DNA of 64,000 nucleotides from Streptomyces olivochromogenes (GTDB taxonomy: Bacteria > Actinomycetota > Actinomycetes > Streptomycetales > Streptomycetaceae), in assembly GCF_021538895.1 (NCBI RefSeq), contig NZ_JADDRL010000049.1:1-64000 (forward strand). Reading direction: 5' to 3'. Each line of letters opens with the position of its first letter. Position 1 is the first letter of the stretch. The position numbers were made by a program, and so were the translations under genes. Positions 50,751 through 59,405 of this stretch are shown here, piece by piece. The notes below the pieces were generated by a model. That model ran no database searches. It was not told where the DNA came from and saw only the letters and a program-made list of their open reading frames with translations.

Positions 50751-51521
50751 ATGACCCTGGCGGTCCGAGTCATCCCCTGCCTGGACGTGGACAACGGCCG
50801 GGTCGTCAAGGGCGTCAACTTCCAGAACCTGCGCGACGCCGGCGACCCCGTCGAGATGGCGAAGGTGTACGACGCCGAGGGCGCCGACGAGCTGACGTTC
50901 CTGGACATCACCGCGTCCTCGGGCAACCGTGAGACCACCTACGACGTGGTGCGGCGCACCGCGGAGCAGGTGTTCATCCCGCTGACGGTCGGCGGCGGCG
51001 TACGCACCGCCGAGGACGTCGACAAGCTGCTGCGCGCCGGCGCGGACAAGGTGGGCGTGAACACGGCCGCCATCGCCCGTCCCGAGCTGATCCGGGAGAT
51101 CGCCGAGCGCTTCGGCCGTCAGGTGCTGGTGCTGTCGGTGGACGCGCGCCGCACCCCTTCCCAGAGCGGCTCGTCCAGCTCGTTCGAGGTGACCACCCAC
51201 GGCGGCCGCCGCGGCACCGGGATCGACGCCGTCGAATGGGCGCACCGGGCCGCCGATCTGGGAGCCGGGGAGATCCTGCTGAACTCCATGGACGCAGACG
51301 GCACGAAGGACGGCTACGACCTGGAGATGATCGCGGCCGTGCGCAAGCACGTGACCGTCCCGGTCATCGCCTCCGGTGGCGCGGGCCGGCTCGCGCACTT
51401 CCCGCCCGCCGTCGCCGCCGGCGCCGACGCCGTGCTCGCGGCCTCCGTCTTCCACTTCGGCGACCTGCGGATCGGCGAGGTCAAGCAGACGCTGCGGGAG
51501 GCGGGCCACCCGGTGCGCTGA
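50751..51521 (+). CDS. hisF: Imidazole glycerol phosphate synthase, cyclase subunit HisF
   Basis: TIM-barrel cyclase partner of HisH, 256 residues. ATG at 50751 with AAGGAG 10 bases upstream. Catalytic Asp in VIPCLDVDNGRVVKG and in LLNSMDADGTKDGYD; phosphate loops VGGGVRT and ASGGAG. A short Ser-rich insert (PSQSGSSSS, about residues 138-146) makes it a few residues longer than the form I recall for S. coelicolor. Last gene of the operon. Confidence 0.95.
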   Translation: MTLAVRVIPCLDVDNGRVVKGVNFQNLRDAGDPVEMAKVYDAEGADELTFLDITASSGNRETTYDVVRRTAEQVFIPLTVGGGVRTAEDVDKLLRAGADKVGVNTAAIARPELIREIAERFGRQVLVLSVDARRTPSQSGSSSSFEVTTHGGRRGTGIDAVEWAHRAADLGAGEILLNSMDADGTKDGYDLEMIAAVRKHVTVPVIASGGAGRLAHFPPAVAAGADAVLAASVFHFGDLRIGEVKQTLREAGHPVR

Positions 51522-51537
51522 CGCCGCGAAGGGCCCG

Positions 51538-51570
51538 GGCCCCGGTCACCGGTGGTGGCCGGGGCCTTTT
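51538..51570 (+). terminator. Terminator of the his operon
   Basis: A 13-bp stem (51538-51550 with 51554-51566, one G-U pair) with a 3-base loop and TTTT, 16 bases after the hisF stop. Confidence 0.85.
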
Positions 51571-51593
51571 CGCGGGCAGATGTGAAAGGAATG

Positions 51594-51631
51594 TTGCGCA
51601 AAATTCGTTGCGCAATATTTCTTTCGTATCT
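51594..51631 (+). promoter_or_regulatory. Double palindromic operator and promoter of the ArsR-like gene
   Basis: TTGCGCAA, itself a palindrome, occurs at 51594-51601 and 51608-51615, inside a larger near-symmetrical AT-rich block. A TATCTAGT -10-like sequence lies at about 51626-51633, 10-17 bases before the ATG. Autoregulation by the encoded repressor is the simplest reading. Confidence 0.7.
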
Positions 51632-51642
51632 AGTCTCGGGGC

Positions 51643-52230
51643 ATGGCGAGCGAAGAGAACCGTCGGATCACCGACGTGGGGACGCTGAAGGCCCTCGCGC
51701 ATCCGTTGCGGGCGAACCTGTACCGGCTGCTGTGCGTCGAGCGGGTGGCCACGGCGTCACAGCTCGCCGAGCACGTGGACGAGGCCGTGTCCCTGGTCAG
51801 CTACCACCTGCGCAAGCTCGCCGAGCACGGGCTGATCGAGGAGGCGCGGCCGCAGACCGCGGACGGACGGGAGCGCTGGTGGCAGCCCGCCTCGGACGGG
51901 GTGAGCATCCGCGGCGAGGACTTCCGGGGCGAACCGGCGAAGGCCGCGGCCCACCTGGCGGCCACCCGCCTCTTCCACGACCAGCGCGCCGACCGCTACC
52001 ACCGCTACCTGGACGAGCGCCCCACCTGGCCCGCCGAGTGGAACACCGCGTCCGTGGACAACGAGTCCTGGATGCGGCTGACCCCCGCGGAACTCACCGC
52101 GCTGAAGCGGGAGCTGGAGGCGCTCCTGCGCAAGTACGACGAGCAGGGCCGGGCCGCCGAAGAAGCGGGCGGCACCGAAGAGCGCGAACACGTCGCGCTG
52201 TACGTGTACGGGTTCCCCTTCCGCGTCTGA
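51643..52230 (+). CDS. ArsR-family winged-helix regulator
   Basis: The 195 residues carry an N-terminal ArsR-like winged helix (about 5-90): LKALAHPLRANLYRLL, ASQLAEHVDEAVSLVSYHLRKLAEHGLIEEA. The C-terminal half is helical and probably a sensing/dimer part. No metal-binding Cys pair is seen, so a small-molecule signal is more likely. It sits 14 bases before the MFS gene and downstream of its own candidate operator, so it probably represses that exporter. Confidence 0.9.
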   Translation: MASEENRRITDVGTLKALAHPLRANLYRLLCVERVATASQLAEHVDEAVSLVSYHLRKLAEHGLIEEARPQTADGRERWWQPASDGVSIRGEDFRGEPAKAAAHLAATRLFHDQRADRYHRYLDERPTWPAEWNTASVDNESWMRLTPAELTALKRELEALLRKYDEQGRAAEEAGGTEEREHVALYVYGFPFRV

Positions 52231-52244
52231 GAGAGGCCACCGCC

Positions 52245-53507
52245 GTGACCGCCGTGTCCGAGACACCCGTCGTACCCGTCGGACAGCACGCCCCGCACCG
52301 CCCCGCCCACCGCGACCCCAACGTCCTGCGCTGGCTCGGCGCCTACGCCTCCTCGATGGTCGGCGACAACGTCTACTACCTCGCCCTGTCCTGGGCCGCC
52401 GTACAGGCCGGGTCGCCCGCTCAGGCCGGGATCGTGATGTCGGTCAGCGCGCTGCCCCGGGCCGTGCTGATGCTGGCCGGGGGCGTGATCGCCGACCGGT
52501 GGGGGCCGCGCCGGGTCGTCATCGGCAGCGACGCGGTGCGCTGCGCGGCCGTCCTCGCGGTGACCGCGCTGCTCTTCCTCACCAGCCCCGGCCTGTGGCC
52601 GCTGGCCCTGCTCGCCCTGGTCTTCGGCACCGTCGACGCCGTGTTCATGCCCGCCGTGGGCGCCCTACCGGCGCGGATCACCGGCACGGACCAACTGGCC
52701 CGCGTCCATGGCATGCGCGGCCTCGCGATCCGCTTCGCGAGCATCGTCGGCGCCCCGCTCGGCGGCCTCGGCGTGGCACTCGGCGGCGCGGCGACCGCGT
52801 TCGCCCTGGCGGGCCTCCTCATCGCGATATCGGTACCGCTGCTCATGTCGGTACGCGTCCGCGACCTGCCCGCCGCGGAGGCCGCCGCCCCTCGCGGCAC
52901 CCCCCGGAGCGACCTGGCCGCCGGGCTGCGGTACATCCGTGGGCACCGGGTGCTGGCACCGCTCATGCTGGCGATCGCCCTCGGTGACTTCGGGTTCGTC
53001 GGTCCGCTGAACGTCGGGCTGACCCTGCTGGCCGACCAGCGGGGCTGGGGCGCCTCGGGGATGGGCGCGGTGCTCGCCGGGTTCGGCGCCGGGGCCGGCG
53101 CCATCTCGCTGCTGCTGACCGTCCGGGGGCGGCTCCCGCGCGCGGGACTGGTGGCCGGGTACGCGATCCTCACGGGCTCCGTCGCGATCGGCGCCCTCGC
53201 CTTCGTCCACGGACTCGCCGCGGCCGTCGGAGTCGCCCTGCTCGTCGGACTCCTCGCGGGCCTCAGCGGCGCCATGTGCGGCGCCCTGCTCCAGACCCAG
53301 ACCGACCCCGCCTACCTGGGCCGCGTCACCGCCGTCTCCGGCCTGGTCAGCCTCGGCCTCGCCCCACTGAGCATGCCCGTCGCCGCCGCCGCGATCGAGG
53401 CCTGGGGACTCGGCCCGGTCTACGTCGTCAGCGCCGCCGTCTGCGGGCTCGGCGGCGTCGTCGCCCTGGCCGTCCCGGCCCTGCGCCGCGCCGAGCTGCC
53501 GCGCTGA
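52245..53507 (+). CDS. MFS transporter
   Basis: GTG at 52245 with GAGAGG gives 420 residues and about twelve membrane segments. The MFS loop motif GGVIADRWGPRRVV follows segment 2-3. It resembles efflux proteins of the macrolide/DHA1-like group. Co-transcribed with the ArsR-like regulator; the exported compound is unknown. Confidence 0.9.
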   Translation: MTAVSETPVVPVGQHAPHRPAHRDPNVLRWLGAYASSMVGDNVYYLALSWAAVQAGSPAQAGIVMSVSALPRAVLMLAGGVIADRWGPRRVVIGSDAVRCAAVLAVTALLFLTSPGLWPLALLALVFGTVDAVFMPAVGALPARITGTDQLARVHGMRGLAIRFASIVGAPLGGLGVALGGAATAFALAGLLIAISVPLLMSVRVRDLPAAEAAAPRGTPRSDLAAGLRYIRGHRVLAPLMLAIALGDFGFVGPLNVGLTLLADQRGWGASGMGAVLAGFGAGAGAISLLLTVRGRLPRAGLVAGYAILTGSVAIGALAFVHGLAAAVGVALLVGLLAGLSGAMCGALLQTQTDPAYLGRVTAVSGLVSLGLAPLSMPVAAAAIEAWGLGPVYVVSAAVCGLGGVVALAVPALRRAELPR

Positions 53508-53510
53508 CGC

Positions 53511-53909
53511 TCACCCCTTGGGCTGAGCCAGCTGCACCAGGTTGCCGCAGGTGTCGTCGAGCACGGCCGCGATCACCGGACCCTGCTCCTGCGGCTCGTG
53601 GGTGAACCGCACCCCCAGGCCCCGCAGCCGCTCGTACTCCGCCCGGATGTCGTCCACGGAGAAGACGATGCACGGCAGCCCCGCCTCGTACAGCGCCCGG
53701 CGGTACGGCTCCGCGATGGGGCCGTCGCCGGGCTCCAGCAGCAGCTGGAGGTCCGGCTGGGCCCCGTCGGACGCGCCGACCGTGATGAACAGCGTGCCGC
53801 CGCCCAGGTCCAGACGAGTGCGGGTCTCGAAGCCGAGCACGTTCGTGTAGAAGGCGTGGGCCTTCGCCACGTCGTCGACGTACACGCCGGTCATCGCGAC
53901 CTTGATCAT
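53511..53909 (-). CDS. VOC (glyoxalase/bleomycin-resistance fold) protein
   Basis: ATG at 53909 with GAGGA gives 132 residues. The paired beta-alpha-beta-beta-beta units start at MTGVYVDDVAKAHAFYTNVLGFE and CIVFSVDDIRAEYERLRGLGV. The C-terminal VIAAVLDDTCGNLVQLAQP is typical. The substrate is unknown. The next gene (TIGR03085) is 11 bases upstream on the same strand. Confidence 0.9.
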   Translation of the reverse strand: MIKVAMTGVYVDDVAKAHAFYTNVLGFETRTRLDLGGGTLFITVGASDGAQPDLQLLLEPGDGPIAEPYRRALYEAGLPCIVFSVDDIRAEYERLRGLGVRFTHEPQEQGPVIAAVLDDTCGNLVQLAQPKG

Positions 53910-53920
53910 GGGGAGTCCTC

Positions 53921-54556
53921 TCAGATGCCCAGCTGCTTCGACTCGTGCAGCTTGGCGATCGCGTTCTCGTCGCCCTCCAGCTCCACCTTCGCCGCGCTCT
54001 GCCGGCCGAACACGAACAGCAGCAGCTCCGACGGCTCGCCCGTCACCGTCACGACCGGCGAGCCCCGGTGCGCGACGGCCGTCTGACCGTCCGGGCGCCG
54101 CAGCACCACACCCGTCGGGGAACGCCGGCCCAGCAGGCGGGCGGTGCGCTCCAGACGGGACCACAGGGCGTCCTGGAAGACCGGGTCCAGCTCCCGCGGC
54201 GTCCAGTCGGGGTGGGCACGGCGGACGTCCTCGGTGTGGACGTAGAACTCCACCGTGTTGGTCGCCTCGTCGATCTGCTTGAGCTGGAAGGGCGAGAACC
54301 GCGGCGGGCCGGTACGGATCAGCTGGATCAGCTCCTCGTACGGCTTCGCCGCGTACTCCTCCATCACCTTTTCGAGGCGCGGGGCGAGCGGCTTGATCAG
54401 CGCGCCCCCTGCGGCGTCCGGCCGGCGCTCGCGCACCACCACGTGCGCGGCCAGGTCACGGGTCCGCCAGCCGACGCAGAGGGTCTCGGCGTCGGGGCCG
54501 GCGGTTTCCAAGAGGTCGGCGAACAGGAGCCGTTCACGCTTGGCGAAGGTCGACAT
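53921..54556 (-). CDS. TIGR03085 family DinB-like protein
   Basis: A 211-residue protein that starts TFAKRERLLFADLLETAGPDAETLC and has GWRTRDLAAHVVVRERRPDA, typical of the actinobacterial TIGR03085 family with the mycothiol-dependent maleylpyruvate isomerase N-terminal (DinB-like) fold. Metal-binding His in LAAHVVV. Substrate unknown; mycothiol use is inference from the fold. Divergent from hisI. Confidence 0.87.
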   Translation of the reverse strand: MSTFAKRERLLFADLLETAGPDAETLCVGWRTRDLAAHVVVRERRPDAAGGALIKPLAPRLEKVMEEYAAKPYEELIQLIRTGPPRFSPFQLKQIDEATNTVEFYVHTEDVRRAHPDWTPRELDPVFQDALWSRLERTARLLGRRSPTGVVLRRPDGQTAVAHRGSPVVTVTGEPSELLLFVFGRQSAAKVELEGDENAIAKLHESKQLGI

Positions 54557-54676
54557 ACCGTCAGCCTACGACCAGGCCCCGGGTCCGCCCAGCGGACACG
54601 GGGCCGTCCGCGCGGCCCCGGGTCCGCCCTGTGGACAAGTCCGTCACTGTCCGTGCGGCGCGGCACAATGGCACCC

Positions 54677-55078
54677 ATGACCAGTACGACCGGTACGCCC
54701 CGGCCCAGCAGCCTCGACCCGGAGATCGCCGCGCGCCTCACGCGCAGCGCCGACGGACTCCTCCCCGCCATCGCCCAGCAGTACGACACCGGAGAGGTGC
54801 TCATGCTCGGCTGGATGGACGACGAGGCGCTGCACCGCACGCTCACCACCGGCCGCTGCACGTACTGGTCGCGCAGCCGCCAGGAGTACTGGGTCAAGGG
54901 CGACACCTCCGGGCACGTCCAGTGGGTCAAGTCCGTCGCCCTCGACTGCGACGCCGACACCGTGCTGGTCAAGGTCGACCAGGTGGGCGCCGCCTGCCAC
55001 ACCGGCGCGCGCACCTGCTTCGACGAGGACGTCCTCCTCAAGGACGCCGATTCCGGCCCGGCCGCCCAGGATCAGTAA
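54677..55078 (+). CDS. hisI: Phosphoribosyl-AMP cyclohydrolase HisI
   Basis: Third step of histidine synthesis, 133 residues. Motifs: LMLGWMDDEAL, TYWSRSRQEYWVKG, LDCDADTVLVKV, and GAACHTGARTCF with zinc-binding Cys. ATG at 54677 lies 8 bases after CACAAT, so the gene is probably leaderless; ATG at 54668 is also in frame. The usual fusion partner HisE is not present here. It lies 11 bases before trpE. Confidence 0.95.
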   Translation: MTSTTGTPRPSSLDPEIAARLTRSADGLLPAIAQQYDTGEVLMLGWMDDEALHRTLTTGRCTYWSRSRQEYWVKGDTSGHVQWVKSVALDCDADTVLVKVDQVGAACHTGARTCFDEDVLLKDADSGPAAQDQ

Positions 55079-55089
55079 GGTCAGCCGCC

Positions 55090-56586
55090 ATGGACCTCGA
55101 AGCGTTCCGCAAGCTCGCCACCGACCGCCGGGTCATCCCGGTCACCCGCAAGCTCCTCGCCGACGGCGACACCCCGGTCGCGCTCTACCGCAAGCTCGCC
55201 GCCGAGCGCCCCGGCACCTTCCTGCTGGAGTCCGCGGAGAACGGCCGCACGGCGTTTCAATGGTCTCGCTACTCCTTCGTCGGCGTGCGCTCCGCCGCGA
55301 CCCTGGCCGCGCGGGACGGCCAGGCCCACTGGCTGGGCGCCCCGCCCGTCGGCGTCCCCGTCGACGGCGACCCGCTGGCGGCCCTGCGGGCCACGATCGA
55401 GACGCTGCACACCCCGCACCAGGAGGGCATGCCGCCCTTCACCGGCGGCATGGTCGGCTACCTCGGGTACGACATCGTGCGCCGCCTGGAGAAGATCGGC
55501 CCCGGCGAGCGGGACGACCTGAAGCTCCCCGAGCTGACCATGCTGCTCACCAGCGACCTGGCCGTCATGGACCACTGGGAGGGCTCCGTCCTGCTGATCG
55601 CCAACGCGATCAACCACAACGACCTCGACACCGGTGTCGACGAGGCGTACGCGGACGCGGTGGCCCGCCTGGACGCCATGGAGGCGGACCTGTCCCGGCC
55701 CGTGGCCCAGCCGCCCGCGGTCCTCCCGCCCTCCGAGCTCCCCGCCTACACGGCGCTGTGGGGCGGCCCCGACTTCCAGGAGGCCGTCGAGGACATCAAG
55801 GAGCGCATCCGCGCGGGCGAGGCCTTCCAGGTCGTCCCCTCCCAGCGCTTCGAGACGCCGTGCACGGCGAGCGCGCTGGACGTCTACCGGGTCCTCAGGG
55901 CGACGAACCCCTCCCCGTACATGTACCTCTTCCGCTTCGACGGATTCGACGTCGTCGGCTCGTCCCCCGAGGCCCTCGTCAAGGTCGAGGACGGGCAGGC
56001 CATGGTCCACCCCATCGCCGGCACCCGGCACCGCGGCGCCACCCCGCAGGAGGACCAGGCCCTCGCCGACGAACTCCTCGCCGACCCCAAGGAGCGCGCC
56101 GAGCACCTGATGCTCGTCGACCTCGGCCGCAACGACCTCGGGCGGGTCTGCGAGCCCGGCTCGGTCGAGGTCGTCGACTTCATGTCCATCGAGCGGTACT
56201 CGCACGTCATGCACATCGTCTCGACGGTCACCGGACAGGTCGCCGAGGGCCGCACCGCCTTCGACGTCCTCACCGCCTGCTTCCCGGCGGGCACCCTCTC
56301 CGGCGCCCCCAAGCCCCGGGCGATGCAGATCATCGACGAACTCGAACCCTCCCGACGCGGCCTGTACGGCGGCTGCGTGGGCTACCTCGACTTCGCGGGC
56401 GACTCCGACACGGCCATCGCCATCCGTACGGCCCTGCTGCGCGACGGCACCGCCTACGTCCAGGCGGGCGCGGGCATCGTCGCCGACTCCGACCCGGTCG
56501 CCGAGGACCAGGAGTGCCGCAACAAGGCGGCGGCGGTCCTCAGAGCCGTGCACACGGCCAACCGCCTGGGCACGTCGGGCCGGTAG
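55090..56586 (+). CDS. trpE: Anthranilate synthase component I TrpE
   Basis: Chorismate-binding enzyme that makes anthranilate. The 498 residues include the Trp-feedback region with LLESAENGRTAFQWSRYSF, then the chorismate-enzyme domain with SSPEALVKVEDG, PIAGTRHRG, RNDLGRVCEPGSV and FPAGTLSGAPKPRA. The start is ATG 55090, 11 bases after hisI, so the two are probably co-transcribed. The partner TrpG is not in the window. Confidence 0.96.
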   Translation: MDLEAFRKLATDRRVIPVTRKLLADGDTPVALYRKLAAERPGTFLLESAENGRTAFQWSRYSFVGVRSAATLAARDGQAHWLGAPPVGVPVDGDPLAALRATIETLHTPHQEGMPPFTGGMVGYLGYDIVRRLEKIGPGERDDLKLPELTMLLTSDLAVMDHWEGSVLLIANAINHNDLDTGVDEAYADAVARLDAMEADLSRPVAQPPAVLPPSELPAYTALWGGPDFQEAVEDIKERIRAGEAFQVVPSQRFETPCTASALDVYRVLRATNPSPYMYLFRFDGFDVVGSSPEALVKVEDGQAMVHPIAGTRHRGATPQEDQALADELLADPKERAEHLMLVDLGRNDLGRVCEPGSVEVVDFMSIERYSHVMHIVSTVTGQVAEGRTAFDVLTACFPAGTLSGAPKPRAMQIIDELEPSRRGLYGGCVGYLDFAGDSDTAIAIRTALLRDGTAYVQAGAGIVADSDPVAEDQECRNKAAAVLRAVHTANRLGTSGR

Positions 56587-56600
56587 GGCGAGTCTCACGC

Positions 56601-56630
56601 GAACCCCGGGTGACGGTTCGCCCGGGGTTC
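56601..56630 (+). terminator. Hairpin after trpE
   Basis: A perfect 10-bp stem, GAACCCCGGG (56601-56610) and CCCGGGGTTC (56621-56630), with a 10-base loop, 14 bases after the trpE stop. No T tract. Confidence 0.6.
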
Positions 56631-56638
56631 AGGCGATA

Positions 56639-57280
56639 GTGGACTACGTGACTGCTGTTCCTCATCCCCGTTCCCAAGCCGCTGGACCCGCGCGGGCCGG
56701 CCGCCGCAGCCTCGCCGTCGCCCTGCTGTGCGGTGCGCTCGGCGCGGCCGTGGCGCTGCTGGCCACCCGGCAGCGCTGGTCGGAAGGCACCGCGACGGTG
56801 GCCGGCGGCGCCTTCCCGCTGACCGCCAAGGGCAGCGACGTCACGGGCGTCCCCGCGGCCCTCGCCATAGTGGGCCTCGCCGCGCTCGTCGCCGTCTTCG
56901 CCGTCCGCCGGGCCGGCCGCCTCCTGGTCGCGGGGCTCCTCGCGCTCAGCGGCGTCGGTATCGTCGCCGCGGCGTTGACCAGCGCCTCCGACAGCTCCGC
57001 GCTCGACGACAAGGCCGCCCAGACCACCGGCGACACCTCCGCCACGGTCGCCGCGCTCTCCCACACCGCCTGGCCCTACGTCACGGCGGCCGGCGGTGTG
57101 CTGATCCTGCTCGCCGGGCTCCTCGCGCTGCGCTACGGCCGCCTGTGGCCCGCCATGTCGGGCCGCTACGAGCGCGGTACCACGCGCCCGCGCCGGACGG
57201 CCCGGGCCGCCGCCGACCCCGACCGCCCCGAGGAGCTCTGGAAGGCCCTGGACCGGGGCGAGGACCCGACCGGGGCGTGA
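56639..57280 (+). CDS. Tryptophan-associated membrane protein (TIGR02234)
   Basis: GTG at 56639 gives 213 residues; GTG at 56648 may be the true start, as GATAGT (56635-56640) would make it leaderless. Three or four membrane segments, a Gln-Arg-Trp segment in the first loop (TRQRWSEGTA), and a basic C-terminal tail with RPEELWKALDRGEDPT fit TIGR02234, a family found beside trp genes in actinobacteria. Role unknown. Confidence 0.87.
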   Translation: MDYVTAVPHPRSQAAGPARAGRRSLAVALLCGALGAAVALLATRQRWSEGTATVAGGAFPLTAKGSDVTGVPAALAIVGLAALVAVFAVRRAGRLLVAGLLALSGVGIVAAALTSASDSSALDDKAAQTTGDTSATVAALSHTAWPYVTAAGGVLILLAGLLALRYGRLWPAMSGRYERGTTRPRRTARAAADPDRPEELWKALDRGEDPTGA

Positions 57281-57454
57281 CCGCCGGGTCGCAGTCCCGT
57301 CGAGGCTTGGTCGAGGTCCGGTTGGGATCCCGATGTGGCGAAACAGACGTGACCCGAGCTCACGGCAGCCACTCGCGTACTGGACAATGGACCGTGAGCG
57401 TCCGGCTCACACACGCAAAGCAACGAGCACGCAATCTGCACTGAGGAGCAAGCA

Positions 57455-57712
57455 ATGGCGGGCAGCAGCCACGGACACACCCCGGCCGCCTGGACCGGTG
57501 TCACCATCGCCTTCATCGGTTTCTGCGTCGCGGGCGCGTTCATGGTGATGGCCCAGCCGCTGGGCTTCTGGGCCGGCATGGTCATCATCGCGCTCGGCGG
57601 TGTCGTCGGCGCCGCCATGCGCTCCATGGGCCTCGGCCAGCCGAAGGAGGCCCACACCGTGCGCCACGTCGCGCCGGCCGCCACGCCGGAGCCCGCCGGC
57701 GTCGAGGGCTGA
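57455..57712 (+). CDS. HGxxPAAW family small membrane protein
   Basis: ATG at 57455 with a GAGGAG ribosome site gives 85 residues. The N-terminal HGHTPAAW matches the family name, and two membrane segments follow (GVTIAFIGFCVAGAFMVM, GFWAGMVIIALGGVVGAAM). It is typical of the Streptomyces trp region. Function unknown. Confidence 0.9.
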   Translation: MAGSSHGHTPAAWTGVTIAFIGFCVAGAFMVMAQPLGFWAGMVIIALGGVVGAAMRSMGLGQPKEAHTVRHVAPAATPEPAGVEG

Positions 57713-57730
57713 TCGGTACGTCTGCCGCCT

Positions 57731-57770
57731 GAGGGGCGGTCCGGCACCACCGGGTGCCGGGCCGCCCCTC
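57731..57770 (+). terminator. Hairpin terminator after the HGxxPAAW gene
   Basis: A 17-bp stem (57731-57747 with 57754-57770, one G-U pair) and a 6-base loop. No T tract. Confidence 0.75.
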
Positions 57771-57808
57771 ACGCGCGCGTGCGGCGGGCACGCGGCAGAA
57801 TGCGAGGC

Positions 57809-58243
57809 GTGAACGCCGACAGTGCTCAGGGGCTGAGATCCCCCGCCGCCCTCGCGGGGCGGCTCGCCGTCCCCGTCGGCCTGCTCGCGGCCGCCGCCGG
57901 GGCCTTCGCCTACGTCGGGACCGTCGACCCCAACGAGCCCGGCCACTACCCGGTGTGCCCCCTGTACGCCTACACGGGCCTGTACTGCCCCGGCTGCGGC
58001 GGACTGCGCAGCGCGCACGCTTTCGTCCACGGGGACCTCCTCACCGCCCTCCAGGACAACGCGGCGGCCGTGGCCGGCTATCTCGGCTGCGCGGTGCTCT
58101 GGACCGTCTGGGTGGTCGCCGCGGTCCGTGGCCGACGGCCGCGGTTCACGCTCGATCCGGTGTACCTGTGGAGCCTGGGAGCGTTGTTCCTGGCCTTCAC
58201 CGTTGTCCGGAACCTGCCCCTCGGTGGCTGGCTGCATCCTTGA
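57809..58243 (+). CDS. DUF2752 membrane protein
   Basis: GTG at 57809, 8 bases after CAGAAT, suggests a leaderless gene of 144 residues. The DUF2752 signature YTGLYCPGCGGLRSAHAFVHGD, with a CPGCG cluster, lies between membrane segments 1 and 2; three segments in total. Function unknown; the Cys pair might bind metal. Confidence 0.88.
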   Translation: MNADSAQGLRSPAALAGRLAVPVGLLAAAAGAFAYVGTVDPNEPGHYPVCPLYAYTGLYCPGCGGLRSAHAFVHGDLLTALQDNAAAVAGYLGCAVLWTVWVVAAVRGRRPRFTLDPVYLWSLGALFLAFTVVRNLPLGGWLHP

Positions 58244-58375
58244 TCACGTAGCGAATGTCCAGGTAGTGGGACCGCCGTCGGCCGGATGCGAAGCGAGCCC
58301 CGTCCTGCGGATACCATGACTTGACCATGGGTTTTCAACCCTGAAGGAACAACCGTCTGGAAGGGGGCCGCTCGC
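58244..58375 (+). promoter_or_regulatory. Upstream region of trpC
   Basis: 132 bases containing GATACCAT near 58311 (a possible -10) and GGGTTTTCAACCC at 58330-58342, a short hairpin. No Trp-codon leader peptide is seen, so classical attenuation is not supported. Confidence 0.4.
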
Positions 58376-59185
58376 GTGAGTGTGCTCGACGAGATCATCG
58401 ACGGAGTCCGTGCCGACCTTGCGGAACGGCAGGCGCGCGTCAGCCTCGACGAGCTCAAGGAGCGCGCGGCGAAGGCTCCCGCCGCCAAGGACGGGGTGGC
58501 CGCGCTGCGCGGTGACGGCGTCAAGGTGATCTGCGAGGTCAAGCGCTCCAGCCCGTCCAAGGGCGCGCTGGCCGCGATCGCCGACCCGGCGGGACTCGCC
58601 GCCGACTACGAGGCGGGCGGCGCCGCCGTCATCTCCGTGCTGACCGAGCAGCGGCGCTTCGGCGGCTCGCTGGCCGACCTGGAGGCTGTCCGCGCCCGCG
58701 TGGACATCCCGGTGCTGCGCAAGGACTTCATCGTCACGTCGTACCAGCTGTGGGAGGCCCGGGCGTACGGCGCCGACCTCACGCTGCTGATCGTGGCGGC
58801 CCTCGACCAGGCGGCGCTGGAGTCGCTGATCGAGCGTGCCGTCTCCATCGGCCTCACCCCGCTCGTCGAGGTGCACGACGAGGACGAGGTCGAGCGCGCG
58901 GTGGACGCGGGCGCCAAGGTCATCGGCGTCAACGCCCGCAACCTGAAGACGCTGGAGGTCGACCGCGGCACCTTCGAGCGCGTCGCGCCGGAGATCCCCG
59001 ACGGCATCATCAAGATCGCGGAGTCCGGCGTCCGCGGCCCGCACGACCTCATCGCCTACGCCAACGCCGGCGCCGACGCGGTTCTGGTCGGCGAGTCCCT
59101 CGTCACCGGGCGCGACCCGAAGACGGCGGTCGCCGATCTGGTGGCCGCGGGGGCGCATCCCGCGCTGCGACACGGGCGCAGCTGA
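58376..59185 (+). CDS. trpC: Indole-3-glycerol-phosphate synthase TrpC
   Basis: TIM-barrel enzyme of 269 residues that closes the indole ring. Motifs: ICEVKRSSPSKG, VLTEQRRFGGSLADL, LRKDFIVTSYQLWEARAYGAD, INARNLKTLEVD (as GVNARNL), IAESGVRGPHDL. The TrpF domain fused in E. coli is absent. GTG at 58376 with GGAAGGGGG. Followed by trpM. Confidence 0.96.
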   Translation: MSVLDEIIDGVRADLAERQARVSLDELKERAAKAPAAKDGVAALRGDGVKVICEVKRSSPSKGALAAIADPAGLAADYEAGGAAVISVLTEQRRFGGSLADLEAVRARVDIPVLRKDFIVTSYQLWEARAYGADLTLLIVAALDQAALESLIERAVSIGLTPLVEVHDEDEVERAVDAGAKVIGVNARNLKTLEVDRGTFERVAPEIPDGIIKIAESGVRGPHDLIAYANAGADAVLVGESLVTGRDPKTAVADLVAAGAHPALRHGRS

Positions 59186-59207
59186 TCACCCGGTAGGCTT
59201 GGGCCCG

Positions 59208-59405
59208 ATGACTCCTGCGACGACCGACCCGGCCCCCCGGGACCCGTACGCCCGCCTCGCCCGAGGCTGCCGCCCCCGCGGCTGCCGGGCCCCGGCGCGA
59301 CGCGTCCACGGGCGGCGGGTCCGGTATGTCATAGGGGACGAGCCGGGCCAGGTCAACGGCATGCGATGGCGCGCACGCGCGTGCGCGTGCCCTGCGGCAA
59401 ACTGA
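59208..59405 (+). CDS. trpM: TrpM small tryptophan-cluster protein
   Basis: ATG at 59208 gives 65 residues, rich in Arg, Cys, Ala and Pro (LARGCRPRGCRAPARRVHGRRVRYVIGDEPGQVNGMRW). TAGGCT at 59194-59199 lies just before, so it is probably leaderless. It is at the position of trpM (trpX) of the S. coelicolor trpCMBA cluster, where the product influences growth and antibiotic timing. The identity rests on position and my memory of that cluster. Confidence 0.8.
   Translation: MTPATTDPAPRDPYARLARGCRPRGCRAPARRVHGRRVRYVIGDEPGQVNGMRWRARACACPAAN

Noticed and set aside
58330..58342. Possible Trp attenuator before trpC
   Set aside because: Only a 5-bp stem and no leader peptide with Trp codons.
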